This document shows, one piece after another, positions 18,087 to 28,066 of a stretch of 35,566 bases of DNA. The notes below the pieces were generated by a model. It searched no databases and was not told where the DNA came from. It saw only the letters and a list, made by a program, of their open reading frames with translations. Location of the stretch: contig QVQD01000072.1 of NCBI GenBank assembly GCA_003584875.1, forward strand, positions 1-35,566. Direction: 5' to 3'. Position numbers and translations under genes: made by a program. Every line of letters starts with the position of its first letter. Position 1 is the stretch's first letter. Origin of the DNA: Methylococcales bacterium (GTDB taxonomy: Bacteria; Pseudomonadota; Gammaproteobacteria; Methylococcales; Methylomonadaceae).

Positions 18087-18746
18087 TCAAAAAAATGATT
18101 GAGGTATGATTAATATATCGCCTGGTAATATTTTTACATTGGCTGATAAATCTGCATTATCAACTAAATCATCAATTCTAATGCCGAAGTGCTGTGACTC
18201 TCCATCAATGTTTCGAATAATGCTGGCGTTATTGCCATCAGCAAACTGTCCTAGTCCACCTATTTGAATAATTAAATCGAGTAATGTCATATCTTTTTTA
18301 TAGGGAAATGCTTTAGCTGAATAATGCGCGGCTACACCCGAACCAGAACCACCAGTACCGCCGCTCAATTGGCCAATGACTCTAACTTGCTGACTGTACA
18401 CACCTTGCCCACCTGAAACCATAATAACAACTTGTGGATCTCTGACATATTTTGAAAGTGCTTTTTCCATAACTCTGGCTAACTGTGATGGTGTTTTTCC
18501 GCTTGCTAAAAGGTCCTCTGCTAAGGGGATGGTGATTTTTCCATCTGGTCTAACGTGGGCGGTTGTTGATATGTCGGGATTTCCCCACACAAAAATACTA
18601 ACACTATCTCCTGGTCCGATAATATAAGTGTAATCAGAAGATATAATGGCATCATCCTCTTGTGTTAGTTGCGGATAGCCGCAGCCAGAAATAAGGGCAA
18701 CAACAAATAAAAGAATTGTTTTGTTTATGACTTTTAGAGTCTTCAT
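18087..18746 (-). CDS. XrtA-system polysaccharide export lipoprotein (Wza-like)
   Basis: A 219-residue outer-membrane/periplasmic lipoprotein of the polysaccharide biosynthesis/export family (TIGR03027). The signal peptide ends in a lipobox (ALISGC, Cys22). A Poly_export domain follows, with YIIGPGDSVSIFVWGNPDIS and VRPDGKITIPLAEDLLASGKTP, and then an SLBB-like domain with VIGQLSGG and LLDLIIQIGGLGQFADGN. A glycine/serine linker (about residues 128-137) is a local peculiarity. It is much shorter than E. coli Wza, as usual for this subfamily, so the beta-barrel gene downstream may supply the membrane pore. The 139-nt gap to prsT may hold a separate promoter, but I see no clear one. Confidence 0.9.
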   Translation of the reverse strand: MKTLKVINKTILLFVVALISGCGYPQLTQEDDAIISSDYTYIIGPGDSVSIFVWGNPDISTTAHVRPDGKITIPLAEDLLASGKTPSQLARVMEKALSKYVRDPQVVIMVSGGQGVYSQQVRVIGQLSGGTGGSGSGVAAHYSAKAFPYKKDMTLLDLIIQIGGLGQFADGNNASIIRNIDGESQHFGIRIDDLVDNADLSANVKILPGDILIIPQSFF

Positions 18747-18885
18747 ACAACTACCATCGGATGAAATTAAAATAACTTGTATAGAGCTATGATCAGCACA
18801 ATATTTATTGTTACAAGTAGTCTTGGATACTTATTCAAAGCAACTAATACATCGCTTCAATCTAACAAAAAAGTTTGGTTGCAAA

Positions 18886-21339
18886 TTAATTGACGACCAA
18901 TGAATGTCCTCTAGTTTTATTTAATATCTCTGCTAAAAGTTGGTTAGCTGTATTTTTATCAAAAAAGTCGGCTGTTTTTTTAGACAGTTCTATTGCTTGC
19001 TTAATTTCATTGATGGCTGAGCTATTATTACCTATTTGGTAGTAAGCTAAACCTAGGTGATATCTAAATATGGGGGTATTAGGATTAGATAGTATTAATT
19101 TATTCAGTAATTTTATACCCTCAGTTACTTTTCCTTGCTTAACTAAAACCCAAGCATAGGTATCTCTATAATAAGGCTGTACTGAATCCTTTAACTTTTC
19201 TATTAAAAGCCCTGCTCGATTTAATTTATCAGCACTACTAAAGTTTTCGGCTAAAATAATCGCCAAGTTATTAATGGCTAGATCTAGGTTTTCATTTTTT
19301 CTAAGTAACAACTCGTAATATTCAACAGCTTTATCATTATTGCCCAGTTTTAAATATAAATTAGCTATTGATGTCGACAGTTTTATATTATCCGGGTAGG
19401 TTTTAAGACCATCAAGATAAGTATCTAGCGCACCTAGGTTATCGTTCATAGCTAATTTAGCATTAGCTAATAAGATATAAACTTGAGAATTAATTGATTT
19501 TTCTGAAATCATATTTTTTAATAGGGCTTGTGCTCCATCAAAATTTTTATTAGATAAGTAGGTCTCTGCCAGTAAAGTGCCCGCTGTTATGTTTTGTGTA
19601 TTCTTTTTACGTAAATTAATTAAAAATGTGACCAACTGGTTTCGGTTATTCAATTTTTCATAACTTTGAGCAATATTAATTAAAACATCACTATTATCAG
19701 GTAACCTTTCTAATAGCTCAGAATAAATTTCTATAGCTTTAGTATAATCTCCTTCACCTTGATGTATCTGTCCAAGAATATAACTAGCTAAATCGTAAGC
19801 TAATGGGCTATTGGTATTTGTAATTTTTTGTACAGTCTCTTTTGCACTGTTCCAATCATTTTCCATAATATTCAAATTAGCCATTTTTTCTAGAAATTGG
19901 ATATTATTAGGCGCAATATTTAAAGCCTTTTGAATAATATCTTTAGCTACTTTAACATCATTATTTGTTAATGCTTTTTCATAACTATAAAGTACCGCTT
20001 TGGGGTTAGCTGGATTTGCTGACAAGGTACTTGAAAAATGAATATCAGCTTGTTTTTGATCATTTTTGTTGAGATAAATTTGTGCAAGTAGCATTTGTGC
20101 TTCTTCAGAGTTATCTTTACTCCAAATTACTTTATTCAAAAAGGTAATCGCTTCATCTGATTCGCCTTCAGCCAGCAGAATTCTTGCTTTTAAAACATTA
20201 GCATCATCATAACTAGAATTAATAGTCAGAGTTGAATCAATAATTTTTTTAGACTCTATGAGATTCCCTGTTTCTAGTGCTATTTTTGCTAATTCGACTT
20301 TTGCTGACAAGCCTATGTTTGAATTTTTCTCAATCTTGATAACTTGATTAAGATTAATCTTAGCTTCATTAAAGTTCTTTCTGAAAGTCATCCAGTTTGC
20401 TAAAGCCATTAACAAGCGTGGTTGCTCTTTATGTTGTTCACTAAATAGTTTAAATTTCTCAGTAACTCCCTCTTTATTTGTCGCAGCAGTAAAATTAAGA
20501 TACATAAGTATGGATTGAATATTATTAGGCTCAACATCAATAATAGCTTGTAATAATGCCTCTGCCTCAGACGCTTTACCTGTTTGTGTATATATCTTAG
20601 CTAAGGTAATTTTGAATTCATTATTTTCTGGATAGTTTGCTACCAGATTTTGATAATCTTCAATAACAGCATCTGTATTTTTATTTTTTGCATCAAGTTG
20701 GATTTTGAAAAAATCTAAGCCTATATTACTAGCATCTGTTTTTTTTGCTGATTCTATTAAAGTCAATGCTTGAGTAAAATCACCTTTTTCCATAAAAATT
20801 AGAGATTTTAAAGATAAAACATCAGAATTATCTGGGTGATCTATTAGGATGTTATCAATTAAAGCGAGTGCTTCTGTTGTGTGTTTCTCCTTTATAAGCG
20901 CAGAAGCTTTTAAAATCAGTGCTTCAAGGTTTTGATTACTTTCTTTGAGTACATATTCTGCTTGATTTTTGGCTTCAACAATATCACCAAAAAGTAACTG
21001 TACTTTCCCTAGTTTTAATCGTGCGTCGACAAATGAAGGGGCAAGTTCAACAGTTTTAAGTAAGTTTTCTTTCATTTCCTTTAATTGCCTTTTTTTTTCA
21101 TTTAACAAGGCCATATAGTAATAAGTTTCAGCGGTATCTTTACCAGATTGACTTGATGCTTTTAGTTCAATCCTGGCTTTTTCTAGTTCCCCTTTGTTAA
21201 TGTAATCCGCAGTTTTTGATATATGGTCATTAGCTTTTTCCTTATGATCAGAACAACCCACTAATATTAGTGATAGTAACAACAGCTTAAAAGACTTTGG
21301 TAAAGCTAAAGGTCTGATATTATTTTTATATAAAGTCAT
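18886..21339 (-). CDS. prsT: XrtA/PEP-CTERM-system TPR lipoprotein PrsT
   Basis: A large (817 aa) lipoprotein made almost entirely of tetratricopeptide repeats from about residue 40 to the end. The signal peptide ends in lipobox LILVGC (Cys29). Repeats show the TPR pattern of small-G-Y and A-x-x-x-F/P residues (for example LIESAKKTDASNIGLDFF, VELAPSFVDARLKLGKVQL, AYYQIGNNSSAINEIKQAIE). The length and position head of an XrtA polysaccharide locus match the TIGR02917 family, named PrsT. It probably acts as a periplasmic scaffold for export, by analogy with TPR proteins of alginate and cellulose secretion. The 286-nt region upstream (21340-21625) contains no other gene; I looked for a sigma-54 -24/-12 element there and found none. 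Confidence 0.87.
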   Translation of the reverse strand: MTLYKNNIRPLALPKSFKLLLLSLILVGCSDHKEKANDHISKTADYINKGELEKARIELKASSQSGKDTAETYYYMALLNEKKRQLKEMKENLLKTVELAPSFVDARLKLGKVQLLFGDIVEAKNQAEYVLKESNQNLEALILKASALIKEKHTTEALALIDNILIDHPDNSDVLSLKSLIFMEKGDFTQALTLIESAKKTDASNIGLDFFKIQLDAKNKNTDAVIEDYQNLVANYPENNEFKITLAKIYTQTGKASEAEALLQAIIDVEPNNIQSILMYLNFTAATNKEGVTEKFKLFSEQHKEQPRLLMALANWMTFRKNFNEAKINLNQVIKIEKNSNIGLSAKVELAKIALETGNLIESKKIIDSTLTINSSYDDANVLKARILLAEGESDEAITFLNKVIWSKDNSEEAQMLLAQIYLNKNDQKQADIHFSSTLSANPANPKAVLYSYEKALTNNDVKVAKDIIQKALNIAPNNIQFLEKMANLNIMENDWNSAKETVQKITNTNSPLAYDLASYILGQIHQGEGDYTKAIEIYSELLERLPDNSDVLINIAQSYEKLNNRNQLVTFLINLRKKNTQNITAGTLLAETYLSNKNFDGAQALLKNMISEKSINSQVYILLANAKLAMNDNLGALDTYLDGLKTYPDNIKLSTSIANLYLKLGNNDKAVEYYELLLRKNENLDLAINNLAIILAENFSSADKLNRAGLLIEKLKDSVQPYYRDTYAWVLVKQGKVTEGIKLLNKLILSNPNTPIFRYHLGLAYYQIGNNSSAINEIKQAIELSKKTADFFDKNTANQLLAEILNKTRGHSLVVN

Positions 21340-21625
21340 GGTTCTATTTAACCTACTTAAATTGATGTATGCGGTACATGGTCAAGAAAAAAACTTTAGT
21401 TATTTGTTCACTAAATAGCTACTAAAGACATTGCTGCTATAAGTTCAAGCTACTTAATCTATTAAAACAACTGATTCTGTTGTGTTGGTGCATGTAATCG
21501 GTAAAAATTTTAAAAGTCACTATTTGATTGGGATCAACTTTATTTAGTACATAAGTTCATGCGCTGAATCATGTTTTATTTACCAACAATAATAGATTGT
21601 TATTTAATGGGCATAAATTTAATAA

Positions 21626-22033
21626 TTACAGCTCAAAATATTCTGCAGGTGGGTCGAGTAGAACTGTAAATTCTCTGTATAACGTAGTTTTTGAGTTACT
21701 TACCTGCAACATAAAATGTAAGAAAGGTTCTTTAACGGCCTCTTTTGTAGTTAAGATGATATGTAAAGATCCGTCCGACAAAATTTTTGTCGAAAAACTT
21801 ATTTTTGAAAGAAAAGACACCCATGGTAAATCGTTCCTATCAAATTTAGTTTGAGTAACTAAATTGGCTTTTATATCTTCTGAATTTTCACCATTTAACA
21901 ACACTAATAAAATATCAGCATTTAAACTCTGATTAAGTGATGAATGCATAGTAATATTTCCGATACCCAATGCGTAGCAGTTGATAGGAATTAATAGGGA
22001 AGATATTGCTAATGCTTTAGCTAGAATAGACAT
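21626..22033 (-). CDS. FimV N-terminal-domain protein (stub)
   Basis: A 135-residue secreted protein consisting of a signal peptide (MSILAKALAISSLLIPINCYA) and a single FimV N-terminal domain. The domain begins LGIGNITMHSSLNQSLNADI and ends with EPFLHFMLQVSNS and REFTVLLDPPAEY. Full FimV proteins continue for hundreds of residues with LysM, TPR and a membrane segment and organise type IV pili and cell poles; here a TAA ends the frame directly after the domain and no coding continues downstream. asd-fimV adjacency is standard in Pseudomonas and relatives, so this is probably the native locus with a truncated or naturally short protein. ATG 22033 is chosen for its SD-like AGAAGAG and signal peptide; a TTG at 22051 is an alternative. 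Confidence 0.65.
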   Translation of the reverse strand: MSILAKALAISSLLIPINCYALGIGNITMHSSLNQSLNADILLVLLNGENSEDIKANLVTQTKFDRNDLPWVSFLSKISFSTKILSDGSLHIILTTKEAVKEPFLHFMLQVSNSKTTLYREFTVLLDPPAEYFEL

Positions 22034-22037
22034 GCTC

Positions 22038-22079
22038 TCTTCTGGTATCAAATTAACTTTGAGACATGATACCAGAAGA
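22038..22079 (-). promoter_or_regulatory. hairpin between asd and the FimV stub covering its ribosome binding site
   Basis: A perfect 13-bp stem (22038-22050 with 22067-22079, 16-nt loop) starts 8 nt after the asd stop codon. On the minus strand its 3' arm contains AGAAGA, the SD-like sequence of the ATG at 22033. There is no T-run after it, so it does not look like a terminator; it could hold the ribosome binding site closed or stabilise the asd message end. Confidence 0.5.
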
Positions 22080-22087
22080 AACTGAAC

Positions 22088-23110
22088 TTAGATGTAGTTT
22101 TTTATTAATAGCTCTGCAATTTGTACACTATTTAAAGCGGCACCTTTACGAACATTGTCTCCAACCACCCATAAATCAATACCTTGGGGATGAGATATAT
22201 CTTCTCTTATGCGTCCAACAAAAACGTCATCATTGCCAGATGATTCAGTGACTGCGGTAGGATACCCTCCATCTTTTCGAACATCGAGCACGGTAACGCC
22301 CGGAGCCTTCTCTAATAATTCTTTAACAGTTTCTGCGCTTATTTTTGTACCAGTCTCAATGTGTACTGCTTCAGAGTGCCCATAAAACACAGGAACTCTA
22401 ACGGCGGTAGCGTTTACTTTAATATTTTCATCACCAAGAATTTTTTGAGTCTCCCAAACCATCTTCATTTCTTCTTTGGTATATCCATTATCCATAAAGA
22501 CATCAATTTGGGGCAATACATTAAAAGCAATTTGCTTAGGATAAACATTTGGGCTGATAGCTTGCATATTAAGAAGATTTAGCGTTTGTTTACCTAATTC
22601 TTCAATAGCTTCTTTGCCAGTTCCAGATACTGCTTGATAAGTACAAACATTAATTCTTGTAATGCCCACAGCATCATAGATAGGCTTTAAAGCGACCAGC
22701 ATTTGTATAGTTGAGCAATTTGGATTAGCAATAATGCCACGTTTTTTGTAATCGATGATTTTTTCAGGATTAACTTCAGGAACAATCAAGGGTATATCGT
22801 CGTCATAACGAAATTGAGAGGTATTATCGATGACCACACAGCCAGCAGCGGCAGCAATAGGGGCATATATTTCTGATACGGATGCACCAGGAGAAAATAG
22901 ACCAATCTGCGCCTTAGAAAAATCAAAAGTCGCTAAATCTTGAACCTTTAATGACTCACCCTTGAAAGGAATACGCTTACCGACAGAATTACTGCTAGCT
23001 AATGCATAAACCTCACCTACAGGAAAATTACGCTCTTCCAAAATGGATAGCATCGCCTCACCCACTGCACCCGTTGCACCAACGACTGCAACGTTATAAA
23101 CTTTTGTCAT
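22088..23110 (-). CDS. asd: aspartate-semialdehyde dehydrogenase
   Basis: Catalyses NADPH-dependent reduction of aspartyl phosphate to aspartate semialdehyde, the branch point to lysine/diaminopimelate, threonine and methionine, in the cytoplasm. The 340-residue product has the N-terminal nucleotide-binding motif VVGATGAVG (residues 9-17), the catalytic cysteine in NPNCSTIQM (Cys132), the substrate-binding stretch YQAVSGTGKEAIEEL and the late RVPVFYGHSEAVHIE segment that carries the catalytic His. Length fits the family. It lies between adk and the FimV domain gene, as part of a minus-strand housekeeping series. Confidence 0.95.
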   Translation of the reverse strand: MTKVYNVAVVGATGAVGEAMLSILEERNFPVGEVYALASSNSVGKRIPFKGESLKVQDLATFDFSKAQIGLFSPGASVSEIYAPIAAAAGCVVIDNTSQFRYDDDIPLIVPEVNPEKIIDYKKRGIIANPNCSTIQMLVALKPIYDAVGITRINVCTYQAVSGTGKEAIEELGKQTLNLLNMQAISPNVYPKQIAFNVLPQIDVFMDNGYTKEEMKMVWETQKILGDENIKVNATAVRVPVFYGHSEAVHIETGTKISAETVKELLEKAPGVTVLDVRKDGGYPTAVTESSGNDDVFVGRIREDISHPQGIDLWVVGDNVRKGAALNSVQIAELLIKNYI

Positions 23111-23163
23111 TTCTGATTACCTTTTTTACATCAATTATTATTTAAAGAAGACTTGCTTTGGAA

Positions 23164-23832
<669 letters not shown>

Positions 23833-23903
23833 TTAATTAAAAACGTGAGTCAATAGGTAATAAATTAATTAGAGGTCTTGTTAATTGCACCGCTTGTAAA
23901 TCT

Positions 23904-23947
23904 AAAAGGTAACATATCGAGGCTTTGAAGAGTTAATATGTCACCTT
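23904..23947 (-). terminator. possible intrinsic terminator after ctpA
   Basis: On the minus strand a 12-bp stem with one mismatch (23936-23947 with 23906-23917, 18-nt loop) begins 12 nt after the ctpA stop and is followed by TTTT. It would separate the gpmI-envC-ctpA series from adk. Confidence 0.45.
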
Positions 23948-23959
23948 ATAGACTAAAAG

Positions 23960-25273
23960 CTATTTTTTGATGATACTGATACCCTTTAAGAGATTCAACG
24001 CTTCATGTAATGCATAATCTTGAGTTTCTGCAGCGTCTTTTTCTTTCAAATTCTCAGCTTTATTTTCATTAGCGGCTTTACTATTTTGCAAATGATGTGA
24101 TAAATCTGCTTCTTTTATTGGGACAAAATCGGTCTTATCTATGGCTTCTAGTTTTACACGCGATAATGTTATATCGGGTTCTATTCCTTCAGCCTGTATA
24201 GAGCGACCAGATGGTGTGTAATAACGGGCAGTGGTTAACTTAACAGCGGCACCATTACTGGTGGGCAAGATAGTCTGCACCGAGCCTTTACCAAAAGACT
24301 TTTCACCCATAATAACGGCACGTTTTTGATCTTGTAAGGCACCCGCAACAATTTCAGAGGCAGATGCAGAGCCCGCATTAATCAATACAACGATAGGTGC
24401 GCCATTGATAAGATCATCGCCTGCGGCATTAAAGCGCATTTCAGAATTTTCAATACGACCTTGTGTATAGACAATCAAACCACTTTTTATAAAGGCATCA
24501 CTTACATCTACAGCAGCATTTAAAACGCCACCAGGATTATTTCTTAAATCTAACACTAAACCTTTTAAAGAACCGCCATTATCTTTTTTCAAAGTAGCAA
24601 GTGCCTCTTTAAGACTATCTCCAGTACCCGATTGAAAGCTGCTAATACGAACATAGCCATAACCTTTATCTAAGCTTCGACTTTTAACGCTTTTAACTTT
24701 TATAATGTCTCTAGTTAAGGTTAATTTAAGCGGTGCTTCTTCACCTTCACGCACAATAGTTAAAACTATTTTACTTCCGGGTTCGCCACGCATTATTTTG
24801 ACTGAATCATTTAAACTCATACCTTTTACAGGCTTATCATCTAACTTTATAACAAGATCACCCGTTTTGATTCCTGCTTTTTGTGCAGGGGTATCGTCAA
24901 TTGGAGAAACTACTTTTATAAAGCCATTCTCCATAGTGACTTCAATACCTAAGCCACCAAATTGACCAGTCGTACCCTCTTTCAATTCTTGGTATTCTTC
25001 GCCAATTAAATAAGCGGAATGTGGATCTAGCCCGCTTAACATGCCACGAATCGCATCTTCCAATAATTTCTTATCGGATACAGGCTCAACATAATCTCTT
25101 TTTATGCGACCAAATATTTCTGTAAAGGTCCGTAAATCTTCATAAGGTAAAGATTCGATATCATTTGATACATCAGTTTTATCTTTACCTGCTAGAACGG
25201 TACTTGAAATACCAATGCCAAAACCTAACATCATCCCTAAGGACAAAATAACAACTGCTTTCTTCTTTAGCAT
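23960..25273 (-). CDS. ctpA: C-terminal processing peptidase, S41 family (CtpA)
   Basis: A periplasmic serine protease of the tail-specific (Prc/CtpA) family, which trims or degrades proteins from the C-terminus and in several gammaproteobacteria controls murein hydrolases. The order is an N-terminal signal/anchor helix (about residues 5-28), a PDZ domain (about 95-165, GGLGIEVTMENGFIKVVSPI and PAQKAGIKTGD), then the S41 core with the active-site serine region NAGSASASE (about 297-305) and the catalytic lysine in GEKSFGKGS (about 322-330). The Lys/Asn-rich C-tail is variable. Length (437) is normal. It follows envC by 72 nt, a pairing that makes sense because EnvC activates septal amidases. 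Confidence 0.92.
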   Translation of the reverse strand: MLKKKAVVILSLGMMLGFGIGISSTVLAGKDKTDVSNDIESLPYEDLRTFTEIFGRIKRDYVEPVSDKKLLEDAIRGMLSGLDPHSAYLIGEEYQELKEGTTGQFGGLGIEVTMENGFIKVVSPIDDTPAQKAGIKTGDLVIKLDDKPVKGMSLNDSVKIMRGEPGSKIVLTIVREGEEAPLKLTLTRDIIKVKSVKSRSLDKGYGYVRISSFQSGTGDSLKEALATLKKDNGGSLKGLVLDLRNNPGGVLNAAVDVSDAFIKSGLIVYTQGRIENSEMRFNAAGDDLINGAPIVVLINAGSASASEIVAGALQDQKRAVIMGEKSFGKGSVQTILPTSNGAAVKLTTARYYTPSGRSIQAEGIEPDITLSRVKLEAIDKTDFVPIKEADLSHHLQNSKAANENKAENLKEKDAAETQDYALHEALNLLKGISIIKK

Positions 25274-25345
25274 GCGCCTTTAAACTCCAAATCTACGGTT
25301 TGATATTATATTCTATCATTTAAAAATTAATTTCTTGATGGCAAC

Positions 25346-26515
25346 TTAACGACGACACCATTCCAATGGATCTATCGGAGTACCATTCTGGCGTATACCA
25401 AAATACAAGCCTGATTGATTACGCCCTCCACTTTGACCTACCGTAGCAATAACATCACCCGATTCTACCCAATCGCCAGTATGCTTGTAAAGGCTCTGAT
25501 TAAAGGCATATAACGACATTAGCCCATGCCCATGATCGATAATAAGTAACATTCCGTAACCTTTAAGCCACTCAGAAAAAACAACCTTCCCTTCCATAAC
25601 CGACTTAATCTCTGTACCTTCATTGGCCTCTATTAATACGCCATCCCAGTGACTATCAGCACGCGGACTACCAAAAGTTTGTGCCAAACGTCCCTTAATT
25701 GGCAATGACAAGCTACCTTTTAGAGTAAATAAATCACCTTTAAATTCGCTATTTATCGATGCTTGTTCTTTATTATGACCTACATTAATTGCCAGTTCTT
25801 CATCGGTTATCGGTAATGAGCTCATCAAGTTTTTAAGACTAATTTCATTTTCTTGTAGCTGGCTTAATTGATGCGCATTACTTGTATATTCGTTTTTAAT
25901 TTTAGCAAGTAAGGCGTTTCTTTGCTTCCTATCTTGCTCTAAGTGAGCTTGTTCAGATTTTTTTTGCTCAAGATTTTTTTGCAATAACTCAGTCTCAATT
26001 TTCTTTTGTTCATCGAGTTGCCCTAATAATTTAACTGCAGCTTCTTTATTACTTAGTTTTTTTAAACGCTCCTTAGTAATGCAGTTAAAATAAATCATGA
26101 TACGTGACGAAACAGCAGGATCCTTCTGATTTAGAATCAGTTTTAAACGTTGCTCTTGCCCCATTAAGTAAGCAGCTCGAAAATGACCAGCTAATTCTTT
26201 ATTCAAAGATTCTATTTCACGCTTATAAGCTTTAATTTCTAACTGTATTCTAGAAATATTTTGACGTTGTTGTTCAATAATAGATAACTCGGCTTTTAAT
26301 GAAGACGCTGTTTCACCATAATGTTTTTCAATATCGGATAGCATTTCTTCCATGCCGGTTTTCTCTTCAGAAAGACGCTGCATATCCTGTTTGACATCAT
26401 TAATATCAGATTCAACTTTATTGAGCTGAGGATTAGATTGTAAATCCTCAGCTTCTGCGTAAGCTAATCTAATGCTGAAAGTCAGCAATAAGAAAAAGCA
26501 CAGTATTATTTTCAT
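25346..26515 (-). CDS. envC: murein hydrolase activator, EnvC family
   Basis: A periplasmic activator of the septal peptidoglycan amidases during cell division. A signal peptide (MKIILCFFLLLTFSIRLAYA) is followed by long coiled coils (about residues 25-240) and a C-terminal LytM/M23 fold (about 275-389). The LytM domain is degenerate: DSHWDGVLIEA lacks the motif Asp, and the usual HLHFE is GLYFGIR, so it should be non-catalytic, as in E. coli EnvC. I chose ATG 26515, which gives a clean signal peptide; a TTG directly before it adds one residue. It starts 6 nt after the gpmI stop, so the two are co-transcribed. This gpmI-envC order is the same as in E. coli. Confidence 0.92.
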   Translation of the reverse strand: MKIILCFFLLLTFSIRLAYAEAEDLQSNPQLNKVESDINDVKQDMQRLSEEKTGMEEMLSDIEKHYGETASSLKAELSIIEQQRQNISRIQLEIKAYKREIESLNKELAGHFRAAYLMGQEQRLKLILNQKDPAVSSRIMIYFNCITKERLKKLSNKEAAVKLLGQLDEQKKIETELLQKNLEQKKSEQAHLEQDRKQRNALLAKIKNEYTSNAHQLSQLQENEISLKNLMSSLPITDEELAINVGHNKEQASINSEFKGDLFTLKGSLSLPIKGRLAQTFGSPRADSHWDGVLIEANEGTEIKSVMEGKVVFSEWLKGYGMLLIIDHGHGLMSLYAFNQSLYKHTGDWVESGDVIATVGQSGGRNQSGLYFGIRQNGTPIDPLEWCRR

Positions 26516-26521
26516 CAATAA

Positions 26522-28066
26522 TTAAGCATTAACAATTAGTGATTTACCTGTCATTTCAGTAGGCTGAGGAACGCCTAAAATAGCTAGCATAGTAGGAGCT
26601 AAATCAGACAAACCACCCCCATCAGCTAAAGGTTTATCACCACATACATAAACTAAAGGCACTTGATTGACGGTGTGGGCAGTATGAGGCTGGCCGCTAC
26701 TTTTATCGACCATTTGTTCGATATTGCCATGATCAGCTGTTAACAACAACTGTCCTCCAACAGATTTTAAGGCGTCAACAATGCGCTGTAAAGATTTGTC
26801 TACCGCTTCAACAGCTAATACTGCCGCAGGGATAATCCCTGTATGACCGACCATATCGCAGTTAGCGTAGTTGCATATAATGACATCATATTGACCACCA
26901 GTAATGGCAGATACTAAATGATCAGTCACTTCGGCCGCATTCATTTCAGGCTGCAAATCATAGGTTCTAACTTGAGGAGAAGGGACTAATATACGATCTT
27001 CTCCAGGAAATGGGGTATCAATACCGCCATTTAAAAAGAAAGTTACATGCGCATACTTTTCGGTTTCAGCTAAGCGTAATTGCTTCATGCCTAATACCGA
27101 TAAATATTCACCTAAACCATTTTTAATATCAACAGAAGGGAATGCAATATCATAAGCAAAATCTTGATGGTACTCAGTTAAGGTACAAAAATAACCAGTA
27201 TGAGCTGGATGTTGTCTATCAAAACCAGTAAAGCTATCCAATGTGATTGCTTGAGAAATTTCTCTAGCGCGATCCGCTCTAAAATTCATAAAGACAACGG
27301 AATCATCAGCATCAAGAGCAACCGTTTGACCTTCAGCGTCTAAAATAGCTGTGGGCAATACAAATTCATCGGTATCGCCTTTTTCATAAGCACGCGCCAA
27401 ACCCGCTAAAGCTGAAGTTTCTTTAACACTCGCCTCCCCTTTTACGATCAGGTCATAAGCAAGCTTGACTCGATCCCATCGATTATCCCTATCCATTGCA
27501 TAAAAACGTCCAGTGATTGAAATAATTCGGCCTACACCTAATTCTGCAAATTTAGCTTCAATCAGTTCTATAGAGCTAGTTGCGCTCTTTGGTGGAACAT
27601 CACGACCATCTAAAAAAGCATGTAAATAAATTTTAGTTAAGCCGCGTGATGCTGCTAATTCAATCATAGCCAAAATTTGTTGCTCGTGACTGTGTACGCC
27701 ACCTGCAGACAATAAGCCCATAATATGCAAAGCTTTGTCGTTGTCTTTCGCTAAATCAACAGCTCGACATAAGACTGAATTAGTAAAGAAACTTGAGTCT
27801 TCAATAGCATCATTAACCTTAGAAAAATCTTGAGGAACATAACGACCTGTTCCAATATGAATATGCCCTACTTCTGAATTACCCATTTGATCATCTGGCA
27901 AGCCTACTGAACGACCCGAACAATTGAGTAAAGTCATAGGATAATCTTTTTGTAATTGATCCCAGCAAGGTGTATTAGCCATAGCTATGGCATTATTTTC
28001 TTGCTCCAATGTGTAACCGAAGCCATCAAGAATCAATAAAACTAAAGGTTTTGGTTTATTCAACAT
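26522..28066 (-). CDS. gpmI: 2,3-bisphosphoglycerate-independent phosphoglycerate mutase
   Basis: Interconverts 3- and 2-phosphoglycerate in glycolysis/gluconeogenesis using two Mn ions, without a bisphosphoglycerate cofactor. Family motifs are present: LLILDGFGY with the metal-binding Asp, the phosphoserine region PDDQMGNSEVGH (Ser near 61), HAFLDGRDVPP, ITGRFYAMDRDNRWDR, NYANCDMVGHTG and the metal-binding LTADHGNIE. The ATG at 28066 gives 514 residues, the same as the E. coli enzyme; GGAG lies 11 nt upstream. A longer frame from a TTG at 28093 reads through that site. It is the first gene of the gpmI-envC-ctpA series and diverges from the rhodanese gene. Confidence 0.95.
   Translation of the reverse strand: MLNKPKPLVLLILDGFGYTLEQENNAIAMANTPCWDQLQKDYPMTLLNCSGRSVGLPDDQMGNSEVGHIHIGTGRYVPQDFSKVNDAIEDSSFFTNSVLCRAVDLAKDNDKALHIMGLLSAGGVHSHEQQILAMIELAASRGLTKIYLHAFLDGRDVPPKSATSSIELIEAKFAELGVGRIISITGRFYAMDRDNRWDRVKLAYDLIVKGEASVKETSALAGLARAYEKGDTDEFVLPTAILDAEGQTVALDADDSVVFMNFRADRAREISQAITLDSFTGFDRQHPAHTGYFCTLTEYHQDFAYDIAFPSVDIKNGLGEYLSVLGMKQLRLAETEKYAHVTFFLNGGIDTPFPGEDRILVPSPQVRTYDLQPEMNAAEVTDHLVSAITGGQYDVIICNYANCDMVGHTGIIPAAVLAVEAVDKSLQRIVDALKSVGGQLLLTADHGNIEQMVDKSSGQPHTAHTVNQVPLVYVCGDKPLADGGGLSDLAPTMLAILGVPQPTEMTGKSLIVNA

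Noticed and set aside
21340-21625. Sigma-54 promoter for prsT, expected because some XrtA loci are controlled by PrsK/PrsR
   Set aside because: No GG-N10-GC element was found on the minus strand in this gap.
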